Source of the DNA: Ruegeria sp. ANG-R
GTDB lineage: Bacteria; Pseudomonadota; Alphaproteobacteria; Rhodobacterales; Rhodobacteraceae
Assembly: GCF_000813985.1 (NCBI RefSeq)
Contig: NZ_JWLJ01000003.1
Coordinates: forward strand, 62,001-126,000
Length of the DNA: 64,000 nucleotides
Direction: 5' to 3'
Shown here: piece by piece, positions 24,742 through 34,606 of the stretch
Numbering within the stretch: position 1 is the first letter of the stretch
Layout: each line of letters begins with the position of its first letter
The notes under the pieces: generated by a model
What the model was told of the DNA's origin: nothing
What the model saw: only the letters and a program-made list of their open reading frames with translations
Database searches by the model: none
Position numbers and translations under genes: made by a program

Positions 24742-27137
24742 CCCTTCCCTCAACTGCTCGCACGGTCATCATCGGCGGTGGCGTCATCGGTTGCTCCATC
24801 GCCTATCATCTGGCCCGCGAAGGGCGCAAAGATATCGTGGTGCTAGAGCGTTCGAAACTGACGTCAGGCACCACATGGCACGCCGCCGGTCTGGTGCGCC
24901 GCCTACGCCCGTCCGCTACGTTGACGAAACTGATCAACTACTCGATTGATCTTTATGGCGAACTGGAACGCGAGACCGGCCAGGCCACCGGCTGGACCCA
25001 GACGGGATCGCTGACCCTAGCCACCAATGAGGACAGGCTGACCAATATCAAACGGCAGGTGTCGCTTGGCCGCGCCTTTGGGCTAGAGGCTGAGGTGGTC
25101 GATGCCGACCGCGCCAAGGAGCTTTGGCCGCTGATCGAGGTGGACGACGTAATCGGAGCCGTCTGGTCGCCTGCCGATGGGCGGGTGAACCCTTCGGACG
25201 TGGCGCTTGCGCTGTCCAAAGGAGCCAAAGCGCGCGGCGTGAAATTCTTCGAAGACACCCGTGTGACCGGATTGCAAAAGAAAGGTGATCGCATCTCGGG
25301 CGTTGAAATCGGTGAGCACGTGATCGAAGCCGAAGAGGTCGTGATTGCCAGCGGTCTCTGGTCGCGCGAAGTGGCCGAAATGGCTGGCGCGCATATGCCG
25401 CTTTATGCCTGCGAGCATTTCTATATCCTGACGAAACCACTGGCCGAGGTGCAGGCGCTTGGCAAGGGCGTGCATTTGCCAACTCTGAACGATCAAGACG
25501 CCTATCTTTACGCCCGCGACGATGTTGAGGGCTTGTTGGTTGGCTCGTTTGAGCCCCAAGCCAAGGGCATTTCCACGCGCGATCTGCCAGCGGATTTTTC
25601 ATTCGATTTGCTGGATGAGGATTGGGACCATTTCATGCCGATGATGGAGAATGCGCTGCGCCGCATTCCCGCTCTGGAAACCGCCGAGGTGCGGATGCTG
25701 CTGAACGGCCCGGAAAGCTTTACACTCGACAGCCAGTTCATGCTGGGGGAAAGCCCTGAGGTGCCGGGTCTCTTCCTGATGGGGGGCATGAACTCGACCG
25801 GGATCGCATTGGCTGGCGGTGCGGGCAAGGCGATGGCAGAATGGATCATTGCGGGTGAACCGACGATGGAGCTGAATGAGGCCGATATCCGCCGTTTCAG
25901 CCCTGAAATGAACGTGCTGGGGGCGCTGGAAGCCCGTATTCCTGAGGTGCTAGGCCGGCACTATGACAACCCCTATCCGGGCCGATCAATGGACACGGCA
26001 CGCGGTCAGCGCCGCTCGCCCATTCACGAGGGGTTGGTCGCTGCGGGCGCGTTTTTTGAGGCGCGTGGCGGCTGGGAGCGCGCCCTGCATTTCGGTGGAG
26101 ACGCAGCGCATTTGCCGCTCACCTTCGCCGCGCCGAAATGGCGCGATCAGGTGGCGCGTGAAGTTGACGCCTGCCGAAATGGCGCGGCTATTCTGGATCA
26201 ATCCGCCTTTGGCAAGGTCGTGGTACAGGGGCCGGACGCCTGCGCCTTTCTCAACCGGCTATGTGCCGCGCAGATGGACATCGCCGAAGGGCGCATCGCC
26301 TATACCCAAATCCTGAATGCGCGCGGCGGTGTTGAAAGCGATCTGACAGTGCAGCGCCATGGCCCGGAAACCTATCTGATGATCCTAGGTGCGGGCGAGG
26401 TTGTGCGAGTCATGAAACGTATGCGCGATACCAAGAGTGACTTCCGTGTCGAGTTTACAGATGTGACAAGCGGCTATGCCGTGATTGGTCTTGTCGGGGG
26501 CAAAGCGCGAGACGTGTTGCAGGCCACCAGCAATGCGCCAGTACCTGAGCTTAAACGCTTTGGTTTTGCGCCGGTCGAGATCGGGCTGGCGCGCGGTTGG
26601 GCCGGTCGCCTGAGCTTTACTGGAGAAAGCGGGTACGAACTTTATGTTGCCGCTGACATGGCCATGGCCGCGCATGAGGCTCTTGTCGCGGCAGGCGCTT
26701 CTCATGCAGGCCTCTTTGCCAGCGGTAGTTTGCGGATCGAAAGCGGATTTCGGGCCTTTGGCCATGAGTTGACACCGGGCACCTCCCCGCTGGAGGCCGG
26801 GTTGGGTGCGTTCTGTGCGTTTGGCACCCGCTTCGTGGGTGAGGAGGCATTGGCTAAAGCGGGTCCACCCAAGCGTCAGATCGTTTCGCTTCTGTTCGAT
26901 GACCCGAATGCGATCCCGATCCATGATGAACCGATCTACTATGATGGCCGTGTCGTGGGACAGATTACCTCGGCTGCGTGGAGCTATCGCTTTGGCCGCT
27001 CTGCTGCGCTGGCGATGATCACCGCGCCGCTGGACTTGATTGCGGGACAAGACGTTATGACGGGGTTCGAGGTGGAAATCGCCTGTACGCGCTATGCCGC
27101 AAAATGTTCGCTCAAACCCGCCAAGGAGGCGTTTTGA
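24738..27137 (+). CDS. FAD-GcvT fusion dehydrogenase (dimethylglycine/sarcosine dehydrogenase family), copy 1
   Basis: A 799-residue protein. The N-terminal DAO FAD domain has VIIGGGVIGCSIAYHLA and SGTTWHAAGLV, whose His is the covalent FAD site in dimethylglycine and sarcosine dehydrogenases. A middle FAO_M region (about 375-430) is followed by the GcvT folate-binding domain (about 435-700, ending near SLRIESGFRAFGHELT) and a GcvT C-terminal barrel. Such enzymes oxidatively remove an N-methyl group and hand the one-carbon unit to tetrahydrofolate. ATGA overlap with the aminotransferase gene and one-base overlap with the next paralogue show tight coupling. The substrate may be an N-methylated amino acid distinct from dimethylglycine. 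Confidence 0.88.
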   Translation: MTLPSTARTVIIGGGVIGCSIAYHLAREGRKDIVVLERSKLTSGTTWHAAGLVRRLRPSATLTKLINYSIDLYGELERETGQATGWTQTGSLTLATNEDRLTNIKRQVSLGRAFGLEAEVVDADRAKELWPLIEVDDVIGAVWSPADGRVNPSDVALALSKGAKARGVKFFEDTRVTGLQKKGDRISGVEIGEHVIEAEEVVIASGLWSREVAEMAGAHMPLYACEHFYILTKPLAEVQALGKGVHLPTLNDQDAYLYARDDVEGLLVGSFEPQAKGISTRDLPADFSFDLLDEDWDHFMPMMENALRRIPALETAEVRMLLNGPESFTLDSQFMLGESPEVPGLFLMGGMNSTGIALAGGAGKAMAEWIIAGEPTMELNEADIRRFSPEMNVLGALEARIPEVLGRHYDNPYPGRSMDTARGQRRSPIHEGLVAAGAFFEARGGWERALHFGGDAAHLPLTFAAPKWRDQVAREVDACRNGAAILDQSAFGKVVVQGPDACAFLNRLCAAQMDIAEGRIAYTQILNARGGVESDLTVQRHGPETYLMILGAGEVVRVMKRMRDTKSDFRVEFTDVTSGYAVIGLVGGKARDVLQATSNAPVPELKRFGFAPVEIGLARGWAGRLSFTGESGYELYVAADMAMAAHEALVAAGASHAGLFASGSLRIESGFRAFGHELTPGTSPLEAGLGAFCAFGTRFVGEEALAKAGPPKRQIVSLLFDDPNAIPIHDEPIYYDGRVVGQITSAAWSYRFGRSAALAMITAPLDLIAGQDVMTGFEVEIACTRYAAKCSLKPAKEAF

Positions 27138-29548
27138 TGTCGCAGACCACACGCACCACCCGCGTTGCGATCATTGGCGGCGGCATCATGGGCGTTGCCG
27201 CCCAGTTCCAACTCGCTGAAAACGGCTGGACCGACACGATCCTGTTTGAAAAGGCCGAACTGACCAGCGGGTCCACTTGGCACGCAGCGGGGCAAATCGC
27301 CCATGCCGTAGGCAGCCGTGTTGCAGGCTGGATCAACAAGACCTCGATCGAGACCTACAAACGGGTCGAGCAGGAAACCGGGCAATCCATCGGCTGGCAT
27401 GAGGTCGGCGGGTTTCGCGTTGCCACAACCGACGATGAAGTCGACTGGATGAAATCGATCATGGGCGTCGGCAGATTGCTGGATCTACCGATGGATTTGG
27501 TTGGACCGGATGAAGTCGCGAAAGGCAACCCGTTTTACAAGGTGGATAACATCAAAGCCGCGGTGCGCACCTATGAGGACGGGCATATCGACCCGTCTGG
27601 CGTGACCATGGCATTGGCCGCAGCCAGCCGCGCACGCGGTGCCAGGATCGAGCGGCACAATCAGGTTCTTGGTGCCAGTCGCAAAGGCGATATGTGGCTG
27701 CTCAAAACCCAAAAGGGCGACGTGTTGGCCGAGCATATCGTGATCGCCGCCGGGTCCTACGCCAATCAGGTCGGTGAGTGGTTTGGGCTCAAGATCCCCT
27801 CGGTCTCGTGCCTTCATCACTACCTTGTCACCGACACGGTTCCCGAATTCCAAGGCCGCCCGGAATTGCCGGTGATGCGCGACAATTCCTACGGTGGCTA
27901 TATCCGGCAGGAACAGAAATCCGGTTTGATTGGCATCTATGAGGGCCACGTGTGCCCGACGGTTTGGGAAATGCCTGAAGGCGCGCCATGGGCCGCCGAG
28001 AACGAGCTGTTCGAGGCCGATTACGACTCGATCGGCGATTTCCTGATGGTCGCTTTCGAAAAGATGCCGATCCTGGCCGAGCTTGGGATCAAACGCACAG
28101 TGCGCGGCGCGATCACCCATACGCCGGATGGCGGTATGCTGGTTGGTCCGTCAGGGGCGCCCAATGTCTGGCTGTCGTGCGGTTCCTCTATTGGTCTTGC
28201 GTGGGGCGGCGGTGCTGGCAAGGTGCTGGCCGATTGGATGGTGCATGGTGAAACCTCGATCAACACACGCAGCCTTGATCCCCGCCGTTACGGTGATTTC
28301 GCATCGGATCATTACATCGTTGAACGCACCAAAGACGAATTTATGCGCCGCCATGACACGCCGTGCCCCGGAAAACAATTTCACAGCCTGCGCCCGCTGA
28401 ACCGGCATCCGCTTTATGAACGGCTCGCTTCCAAAGGCGCCGTGTTTAGTGAGATCTCTGGTTGGGAGCGCCCCAGATACTTTGGGAAAGTTGGAGAGGT
28501 TGAGCAAATCGGCTGGGGCCAGCAACCATGGCATGAAAACGCAATGGCCGAGGCAAAGGCCACCCGACAAGCCGCCGGTGTGATCGACCTTTGCGCATTC
28601 GCCCAGTTCGAGATCACCGGCACGGATGCGGGCAAACTGCTGGATCGCCTGTCTGCCAATCGTATCCCGCGACAAGACGGGCAGATGAGCCTCAATCACT
28701 TGCTGACGGAGCAGGGTCATTTCGAGACCGAGATAACCATCTGGCGCATCAACAAGGATCGCTATTTCACCGGCTCTCCCATTGCCCGTGCCAATCCTGA
28801 TTTCGATTGGATCAAAAACCATATTCAGCCTGGTGAAGACGTGCAGATGATCAATCGCAGCGCCGATTGGGGAATGCTGGCGATGTCTGGTCCGGCGTCA
28901 CGGCGTATTTTGTCCCAAATGACCGATGCCGATCTCTCTAATGCCGCCTTCCCGTGGCTCTCAGGGCAGGAAATCAGCGTCGCCGATGTGCCATGCTATG
29001 CGTTGCGGGTCTCATTTGTGGGCGAACTGGGTTGGGAACTTCACGCCCCGCTGGATCGCATTGCCCAGATCTATGATGCTCTGTTCGAGGCAGGTTCCAA
29101 GTTTGGACTGACCGATCTGGGCTCCTATGCCTTTAACGGAATGCGGATGGAAAAAGCCTATCGCGCCAGCGGTGAACTGACGACGGATGTCGGGCCGCTG
29201 GATGTGGGACTGGAGCGGTTCGTCGTGACCAAGGATCGTGATTTCATCGGCAAGGACGCGGCGTTGGCGTGTGATCCGCAATGGGAGCTTTTCTATGCAG
29301 AACTTCATGCCGATGGTGTCGATATTCATGGCGGCGAGCCGGTTTTGTTGGGTAACCGGGTCGTTGGTCTGACAACCTCCGGCGGCTATGGCTATACAGT
29401 GGGAAAATCGCTCGGGTGGCTCTTTGTGAAGAAGGGAACACCGCGTGCAAATCTCACGGTCCAGATTTTGAATGAAGCCTATCCGGTGACGATACATGAC
29501 GCCCCGCTGTTTGATGCCAACAACGTGCGCCCGCGAGCTGAGGACTGA
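27137..29548 (+). CDS. FAD-GcvT fusion dehydrogenase (dimethylglycine/sarcosine dehydrogenase family), copy 2
   Basis: An 803-residue paralogue of the preceding gene with the same order: Rossmann start AIIGGGIMGVAAQFQLA, SGSTWHAAGQIAHAVG with the flavin-linking His, FAO_M region, GcvT domain (MRMEKAYRASGELTTD) and GcvT C-terminal barrel. The start at 27137 overlaps the previous stop (TGATG) and follows AAGGAGGC; an in-frame extension upstream lies inside copy 1 and is not credible. Sequence divergence from copy 1 is large, so the two probably act on successive N-methyl intermediates rather than being a recent duplication. The next gene follows after three bases. Confidence 0.88.
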   Translation: MSQTTRTTRVAIIGGGIMGVAAQFQLAENGWTDTILFEKAELTSGSTWHAAGQIAHAVGSRVAGWINKTSIETYKRVEQETGQSIGWHEVGGFRVATTDDEVDWMKSIMGVGRLLDLPMDLVGPDEVAKGNPFYKVDNIKAAVRTYEDGHIDPSGVTMALAAASRARGARIERHNQVLGASRKGDMWLLKTQKGDVLAEHIVIAAGSYANQVGEWFGLKIPSVSCLHHYLVTDTVPEFQGRPELPVMRDNSYGGYIRQEQKSGLIGIYEGHVCPTVWEMPEGAPWAAENELFEADYDSIGDFLMVAFEKMPILAELGIKRTVRGAITHTPDGGMLVGPSGAPNVWLSCGSSIGLAWGGGAGKVLADWMVHGETSINTRSLDPRRYGDFASDHYIVERTKDEFMRRHDTPCPGKQFHSLRPLNRHPLYERLASKGAVFSEISGWERPRYFGKVGEVEQIGWGQQPWHENAMAEAKATRQAAGVIDLCAFAQFEITGTDAGKLLDRLSANRIPRQDGQMSLNHLLTEQGHFETEITIWRINKDRYFTGSPIARANPDFDWIKNHIQPGEDVQMINRSADWGMLAMSGPASRRILSQMTDADLSNAAFPWLSGQEISVADVPCYALRVSFVGELGWELHAPLDRIAQIYDALFEAGSKFGLTDLGSYAFNGMRMEKAYRASGELTTDVGPLDVGLERFVVTKDRDFIGKDAALACDPQWELFYAELHADGVDIHGGEPVLLGNRVVGLTTSGGYGYTVGKSLGWLFVKKGTPRANLTVQILNEAYPVTIHDAPLFDANNVRPRAED

Positions 29549-29551
29549 GAG

Positions 29552-31231
29552 ATGACATATATATCCGGCGGCGAGGCCGTCTATCGCGTTTTGAAGGCCA
29601 ACGGGATAGACACTGTGTTCGGCCTATTGGGCGGATCGATGCTCGAGCTTTACGACGCGATGTATCAGGGCGGCGAGATCGCCTATGTCGGTGCGCGCGA
29701 TGAACGTGCAGCGGGGCATATGGCCGATGCCTGGGCGCGTATGACCGGTAAGCCGGGCGTGGTGCTGGGCGCGCAGGCGGGACCGGGCGTTGTCAACATC
29801 GTGACCGCAGTGGCCGAGGCCTATCTGGCCTATTCGCCGATGGTTGTCATCGCGGGCGCGATCACCCGCGCGGATCAATGCAAGGATACGTTTCAGGAGA
29901 TCGATCAGGTCGCCCTGTTTGCGCCGATCTGCAAACGCTCGGTGATGGTAACAGATCCTTCGCGGCTGGTCCCGATGCTTGAAGATGCCCTTCGTTTGGC
30001 CAACACAGGTCGTCGAGGCCCCGTTGTGCTGCACGTCCCGCGTGATCTCTTTGCAGAAGAAATCCCCGTCTTTGATCCCATTCCACTACGGGTTGCGCGC
30101 CCGGGGCCTGCCGCGCCTGCTGACATCAGCGCCATTGCCGCGTTGCTGGCCGGGGCGGAACGCCCGGTAATCTTTGCCGGAGGTGGTTTCAAATGGGGCG
30201 CAGGTCGCGATGCGCTGACCGCGCTGGCAGAAACACTCGAAGTGCCCGTGGTAGCCTCGACCGGCCATGCGGATGTGATGCTCCACGGCCATCCCTGGTT
30301 TGCCGGACAAGCCGGACCGCGCGGCAACCGCGTGGCCAGCCGCCTGACGAAAGAAGCAGATGTGATGGTCGTGCTGGGCGCGCGGCTTGGCTTCAACTCA
30401 ACCTTCCATTCCAACGATTATGTTGGAGCAGATACCCGCATCGCACATGTTGATGTCGAAGGCTCGGCCGTCGGTCGATACTTCCCGGCTGAAATCGCGG
30501 CCCAGGGCGACGCGCGTCTGACTGCGGAAGCGCTGACCGAGGTAGGCCGCAAACCAAATTGCGACGCGTGGCGCGAAAGTTTCAAGGCGGACATGGATAG
30601 CCTGTGGGCTGAACGGGACGAAGAGGCCAAGATCGAAACGCTGCCCATGCACCCCCGCCGTGCTTTGGCAGAGCTACGCCATGCCTTGCCCAAGGACGCC
30701 ATCGTTACGCTCGACACCGGTAACACCTGCCTTCAGGCCGCGGATCGACTTGCCCATTACGAACCATTATCGCTGATCACGCCATTGGATTTCGGTCTTG
30801 TCGGCTTTGGCCTTGCCGCAGCGATCGGTGCCAAAGCTGCGGCCCCTGAGCGACCAGTTGTTGCGATCATGGGCGACGGGGCTGTGGGTTACACTATGAT
30901 CGAAATCCAGACCGCAATTTCGCACAAGCTTCCAATTGCCATCGTGGTGCTCGACAATGAGGCATGGGGCGCCGAGAAAGCCTATCAGCAGGAGTTTTAC
31001 GGCGGTCGTCTATTGGGCGCGGAAATTGAGAGCCCACGCTTTGACAAATTCGCTGAACTCTGCGGTGGCAAAGGCATCTGGGTTGACGGTCCCGGCGATA
31101 TGGGCCCCGCCCTGCAAGAGGCGATCGCGTCGGGCGAAACCACGGTTATCCAAGCCAAGATCGACCCGGGTGCGCTGATGACGCTGCGCAAGGACCTGTT
31201 CAACGCGCCGCAGAAAGAGGCACAGGCATGA
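29552..31231 (+). CDS. Thiamine-diphosphate enzyme, acetolactate-synthase-like
   Basis: A 559-residue three-domain TPP enzyme. The catalytic Glu lies in VGARDERAAGHMADAWAR of the N-terminal domain. The central domain (RPVIFAGGGFKWG) has the half-degenerate nucleotide fold. The C-terminal domain binds TPP through IMGDGAVGYTMIEIQTA and VVLDNEAWG. The family includes acetolactate synthase, oxalyl-CoA decarboxylase, glyoxylate carboligase and sulfoacetaldehyde acetyltransferase. The sequence does not decide, and neither a regulatory subunit nor a phosphate-acetyltransferase gene is adjacent. Its stop overlaps the start of the next gene (ATGA), so it belongs to the demethylation operon. It may cleave or condense the carbon skeleton left after demethylation. 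Confidence 0.82.
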   Translation: MTYISGGEAVYRVLKANGIDTVFGLLGGSMLELYDAMYQGGEIAYVGARDERAAGHMADAWARMTGKPGVVLGAQAGPGVVNIVTAVAEAYLAYSPMVVIAGAITRADQCKDTFQEIDQVALFAPICKRSVMVTDPSRLVPMLEDALRLANTGRRGPVVLHVPRDLFAEEIPVFDPIPLRVARPGPAAPADISAIAALLAGAERPVIFAGGGFKWGAGRDALTALAETLEVPVVASTGHADVMLHGHPWFAGQAGPRGNRVASRLTKEADVMVVLGARLGFNSTFHSNDYVGADTRIAHVDVEGSAVGRYFPAEIAAQGDARLTAEALTEVGRKPNCDAWRESFKADMDSLWAERDEEAKIETLPMHPRRALAELRHALPKDAIVTLDTGNTCLQAADRLAHYEPLSLITPLDFGLVGFGLAAAIGAKAAAPERPVVAIMGDGAVGYTMIEIQTAISHKLPIAIVVLDNEAWGAEKAYQQEFYGGRLLGAEIESPRFDKFAELCGGKGIWVDGPGDMGPALQEAIASGETTVIQAKIDPGALMTLRKDLFNAPQKEAQA

Positions 31232-32704
31232 GCATTTGGGATACCATCATCATTGGCGCCGGAAACGCGGCCTTTTTGCGCCGCCCATGCAGCCCGCGAA
31301 AAAGGGGCCAGCGTGTTGATGCTGGAATGCGCGCACGAGGCTGAAAACGGCGGCAACTCCCGCTACACAGCCGGGGCCATTCGCTTTGCCTATGACGGCG
31401 TGGAAGACATTCGCGCACTTTGCCCCGATCTGTCCGAAGAACAAATAGCGATAACAGATTTCGGGACCTACACCGAAGAGCAGTTCTTCGACGACATGTT
31501 CCGCGTCACCCGGTATCGCACGGACCCCGCCCTGTGTGAGCGTCTTGTGCGCTCCTCTCGCGAAACGATGCACTGGATGCGTGAGAAAGGCATCCGGTTC
31601 CTGCCGATTTATGGTCGTCAGGCCTTTAAAGTCGATGGCCGTTTCAAATTCTGGGGCGGGCTCACGCTTGAAGCATGGGGTGGCGGCGAAGGTCTGGTGG
31701 ATGCCCATACCAAGATTGCCAAAAGGTCTGGTGTCGAGATCCGCTATGATACGCGGGCGATTGAACTGCTGACAGTTGGCCACGCGGTGACCGGCGTCAA
31801 GGTCCGTCACCACGGGCAGATCGAAGAGCTTGGCGCAAAATCCGTTATCGTTGCAGCGGGTGGTTTTCAGGCCAGCCCTGAGATGCGCACCCGTTATCTT
31901 GGACCCGGCTGGGAAATGGCCCGCGTGCGGGGCTCGCGTTTCAACACTGGCGAAGGCATCAAGATGGCGATGGATATCGGCGCTTCGACCTATGGCAACT
32001 GGTCGGGCTGCCATGCGGTGGGCTGGGATTACAACGCACCCGAATTTGGCGATCTTGATGTGGGCGATGGGTTCCAGAAACACTCCTATCCATGGGGCAT
32101 CATGGTGAATGCCACGGGGCGTCGTTTCGTCGATGAGGGCGCGGATTTTCGAAACTATACCTACGCCAAATATGGCCGCGTCATCCTGAACCAACCCGAT
32201 CAGTTTGCCTGGCAGATCTTCGATTCCAAGGTCACGCATTTCCTGCGCGATGAGTATCGGATCAAACGGGTGACCAAGGTCACGGCTCCGACGATCGAGA
32301 CCCTGGCTCAGAAACTAGAAGGGGTTGATCCGAAAGGGTTCTTGGATGAGATCAAGGCCTATAACGCCGCTGTTGACACAGAGACACCGTTTGACCCCAA
32401 CATCAAGGACGGGCGCGCCACCAAAGGTCTCTCAGTTCCGAAGTCCAACTGGGCCAACACGATAGATAAAGGTCCGTTTGAGGCCTATCAGGTTGGCTGT
32501 GGCATCACCTTTACCTTTGGCGGTCTGCGCATTGAACCGAACAGTGCCCAAGTGCTGGACAACGATTTAGCGCCGATCCCCGGCCTCTTTGCCGCAGGTG
32601 AACTGGTTGGCGGGGTGTTCTATTTTAACTACCCCGGCGGCACTGGTCTGATTAACGGGTCTGTCTTTGGCCGACTGGCCGGCACCCACGCGGCGCCTCG
32701 GTGA
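31228..32704 (+). pseudogene. TcuA-like FAD-binding dehydrogenase with a one-base frameshift at codon ~16
   Basis: The true start at 31228 (ATGA overlap with the TPP gene) reads MSIWDTIIIGAGNAAF, the start of a GxGxxA Rossmann fold. The frame then derails and continues only in the +1 frame as CAAHAAREKGASVLMLE and onward to 32704. Removing one T from the TTTTT run at 31273-31277 restores a 491-residue protein of the tricarballylate dehydrogenase/FAD_binding_2 family, with ENGGNSRYTAGAIRF, VIVAAGGFQASPEM and PGLFAAGELVGG. The rest is well preserved, so this is either a very recent inactivation or a homopolymer read error. It is a distant paralogue of tcuA at 6718-8112. Confidence 0.85.
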
Positions 32705-32909
32705 GTTTTGCGCCGCGCAGTTCGACCTTTCGAGAGGTGTCGGCTGTCCGGTTTTCTATGCAAAAGGGCGCTTACCAAGATTTCTGGTCTGCGAAATTGG
32801 CGGGTTTGTTTTTAGATAATACGTAGCTTCGGTTCGGGGGGTTAGGTGCGGAAGATGCGAACGTAGTCAGCCGATCTCTGCCCGAACTCAGCTCTGGCGA
32901 TCGCACGAA

Positions 32910-33623
32910 TGAAACGACAGTGGCGGCCTGCGTGCCGGCGCCAGCCTGCGATTTTCCGAAATCGGCAACGGCTTCTTGATCGGAGGGTTCGAGTTCGGCG
33001 CAACAACACTATCGACAAACAGCGAAACATCATTGGCCGACGGCAAGGTTGACACCGACGCCTGCGATGTAACGCTGAGCACATTGTGGCTGGCGGACAG
33101 TCAACTCTATCTGAACGGCCACGTGCGATATGCGTTCTTCGACAATACGACCCGATTTGCCAGAGGACGGGAGGTCGATACGGATGGGGATGGCTATGTT
33201 GCCTAGATTGAGGCCGACAAGGTGTATGCCCTGAACCTAATCCCTCAAGCGCGACTTCTCCACAGCAGTGTTGATGCCGACGATCTTGACGATGTGTAGA
33301 GCGGTGCCGCCGGGACGGTCTCTGACGGAGATATACTGAGTGCGCTCGTAGGTCTGCGGGCCGCGCGCGAGTTCGGCACCAGTGTCCTCTTCGGCCAATT
33401 CGACTAATACCATGCGCTTGATGATGACACTTCGGTATCTTTTGGAAACGACACGGGTCTGACCGAACTCGACAGTAACAACCTTGCCCTCACGCTGGGA
33501 GGTCATGTGGACGTTACAGCAAACACTACTTTGTTCGGAGAAGTGTCCGCTCAGAGCGGATTTGGCAGCTGCTCTGACGACTATGGAATTGCCGGCCAAT
33601 TGGGTTTCGAATTCCGGTTCTGA
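32910..33623 (+). pseudogene. Autotransporter beta-barrel domain with three in-frame stops
   Basis: One reading frame runs for about 237 codons and reads as the C-terminal barrel of a type V autotransporter. It shows alternating aromatic/polar strands (GGLRAGASLRF, FLIGGFEFGATTL, LYLNGHVRYAFFD), LIPQARLLHSSVDADDL, VSDGDILSALVGLRAA and TTLFGEVSAQSGFG, and closes with LGFEFRF, the terminal aromatic signal for BAM insertion. Stops interrupt it at 33204-33206 (TAG), 33297-33299 (TAG) and 33405-33407 (TAA), and another lies at its upstream edge. The frame is otherwise intact, so decay is by point mutation. No passenger domain or signal peptide precedes it. A minus-strand open frame over the same bases is its shadow. 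Confidence 0.8.
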
Positions 33624-33761
33624 ACTACCTTTCACAAAATAGAGATGGTATGTCCCCTCGTATCGCCACATTGTGGGTCACCGCGCCGCTCACTCACACC
33701 CCCACTCACGAGCAAAGGTGGCCGACAACCAATTTACCGATCGAACAGAAGGATCAATACG

Positions 33762-34088
33762 ATGAAAACTCTAATCTCCGCGGCGCTGGTTTTGGGTGCA
33801 CTGGCGGTTCATTCCCCGGCTCAGGCGGAAGATCTCGAATTCCTCCTCTACAATGACAGCAGTTCCGATCTGGTCGAGTTCAACATCTCTCCGGCGTCAT
33901 CCGGCGATTGGGAGAACGATCTGCTTGAGGGGGGCTATCTTGCACCGGGCTACGAAATCGGCGTCGATATCGCGGACGGGCTGACCACCTGTATTTACGA
34001 CATCCGTGGCATCTTTGCCGACGGTTCCGAGGCCGAGGATTTTGGGCTGAACCTTTGTGATCTCGGCGAATACACGTTCACCGACTGA
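33762..34088 (+). CDS. Small secreted protein of unknown function
   Basis: A 108-residue protein with a Sec signal peptide (MKTLISAALVLGALAVHSPAQA). Its acidic mature domain contains FLLYNDSSSDLVEFNISPAS, DWENDLLEGGYLAPGYE, CIYDIRGIFADG and a terminal NLCDLGEYTFTD. Two cysteines could form a disulfide. The pattern recurs in small periplasmic proteins that I recall from Rhodobacterales, for which no function is known. ATG at 33762 follows AAGGATC. It lies alone between two pseudogenes, with a hairpin after the stop. Confidence 0.75.
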   Translation: MKTLISAALVLGALAVHSPAQAEDLEFLLYNDSSSDLVEFNISPASSGDWENDLLEGGYLAPGYEIGVDIADGLTTCIYDIRGIFADGSEAEDFGLNLCDLGEYTFTD

Positions 34089-34121
34089 TCAAACATCATA
34101 TCAGCGGCGTCTGAATTACAG

Positions 34122-34150
34122 GGAAAGCTCCAAAAACGCCGGGGCTTTCC
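34122..34150 (+). terminator. Hairpin after the small secreted protein gene
   Basis: GGAAAGCTCC and GGGGCTTTCC pair at 9 of 10 positions around a loop of about nine bases, 34 bases after the stop. There is no T-tract, as is frequent in this group. It is a probable terminator. Confidence 0.5.
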
Positions 34151-34227
34151 AGACTCAACCGATCCGCGCCGCATCCAATCAGGCTGCTCAATCTGAATTG
34201 AGTACAAACTAACATCCGCGTTTCATC

Positions 34228-34415
34228 TTACCGCCTAAACCACGCCCTTTGCGCCTTCAGACACGGGACGACCACCGCCCCCCTATCTGTCGCCACCTAA
34301 CCGGGGCAAACGGTGTTGACGAGGATGCGATGCGATTTCAGTTCCGCCGCAGTCGTCGGCGCCAGAGTGTTCAGTGCCGCTTTTGAGATGCGGTAATCGC
34401 TGATGTAGAAGACTC
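34228..34415 (-). pseudogene. Short-chain dehydrogenase C-terminal remnant
   Basis: On the minus strand the sequence reads YRISKAALNTLAPTTAAEL, then LVNTVCPG, a stop codon, and VATD. This is the classical SDR active-site Tyr-x-x-x-Lys helix and the CPGWVATD turn with TGG changed to TAG. A one-base deletion then shifts the frame to GGGGRPVSEGAKGVV, followed by a second TAG where Trp is expected. The N-terminal cofactor-binding half is gone. It is clearly a dead gene fragment. Confidence 0.7.
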
Positions 34416-34606
34416 GAAAAAGAAGGTGTGCCGAACGGGCCGTTTGATGGATCTGTGCACGGTGTTCTTAAGTATTCGGACCTGATCACCCGCGCTTGGT
34501 CAGATAGCCGGTTATACTCCTGGCGAAAAAAGTTAAAATACCGACTGATTATGTATATCGCCGGTTCTTGCCTGAAATAGGCTTATCCTTACTTGGGAGG
34601 GGCAGC

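Noticed and set aside
33237..33671. 144-codon open frame on the minus strand
   Set aside because: It is the antisense shadow of the autotransporter barrel relic, which explains the same bases with clear family features.
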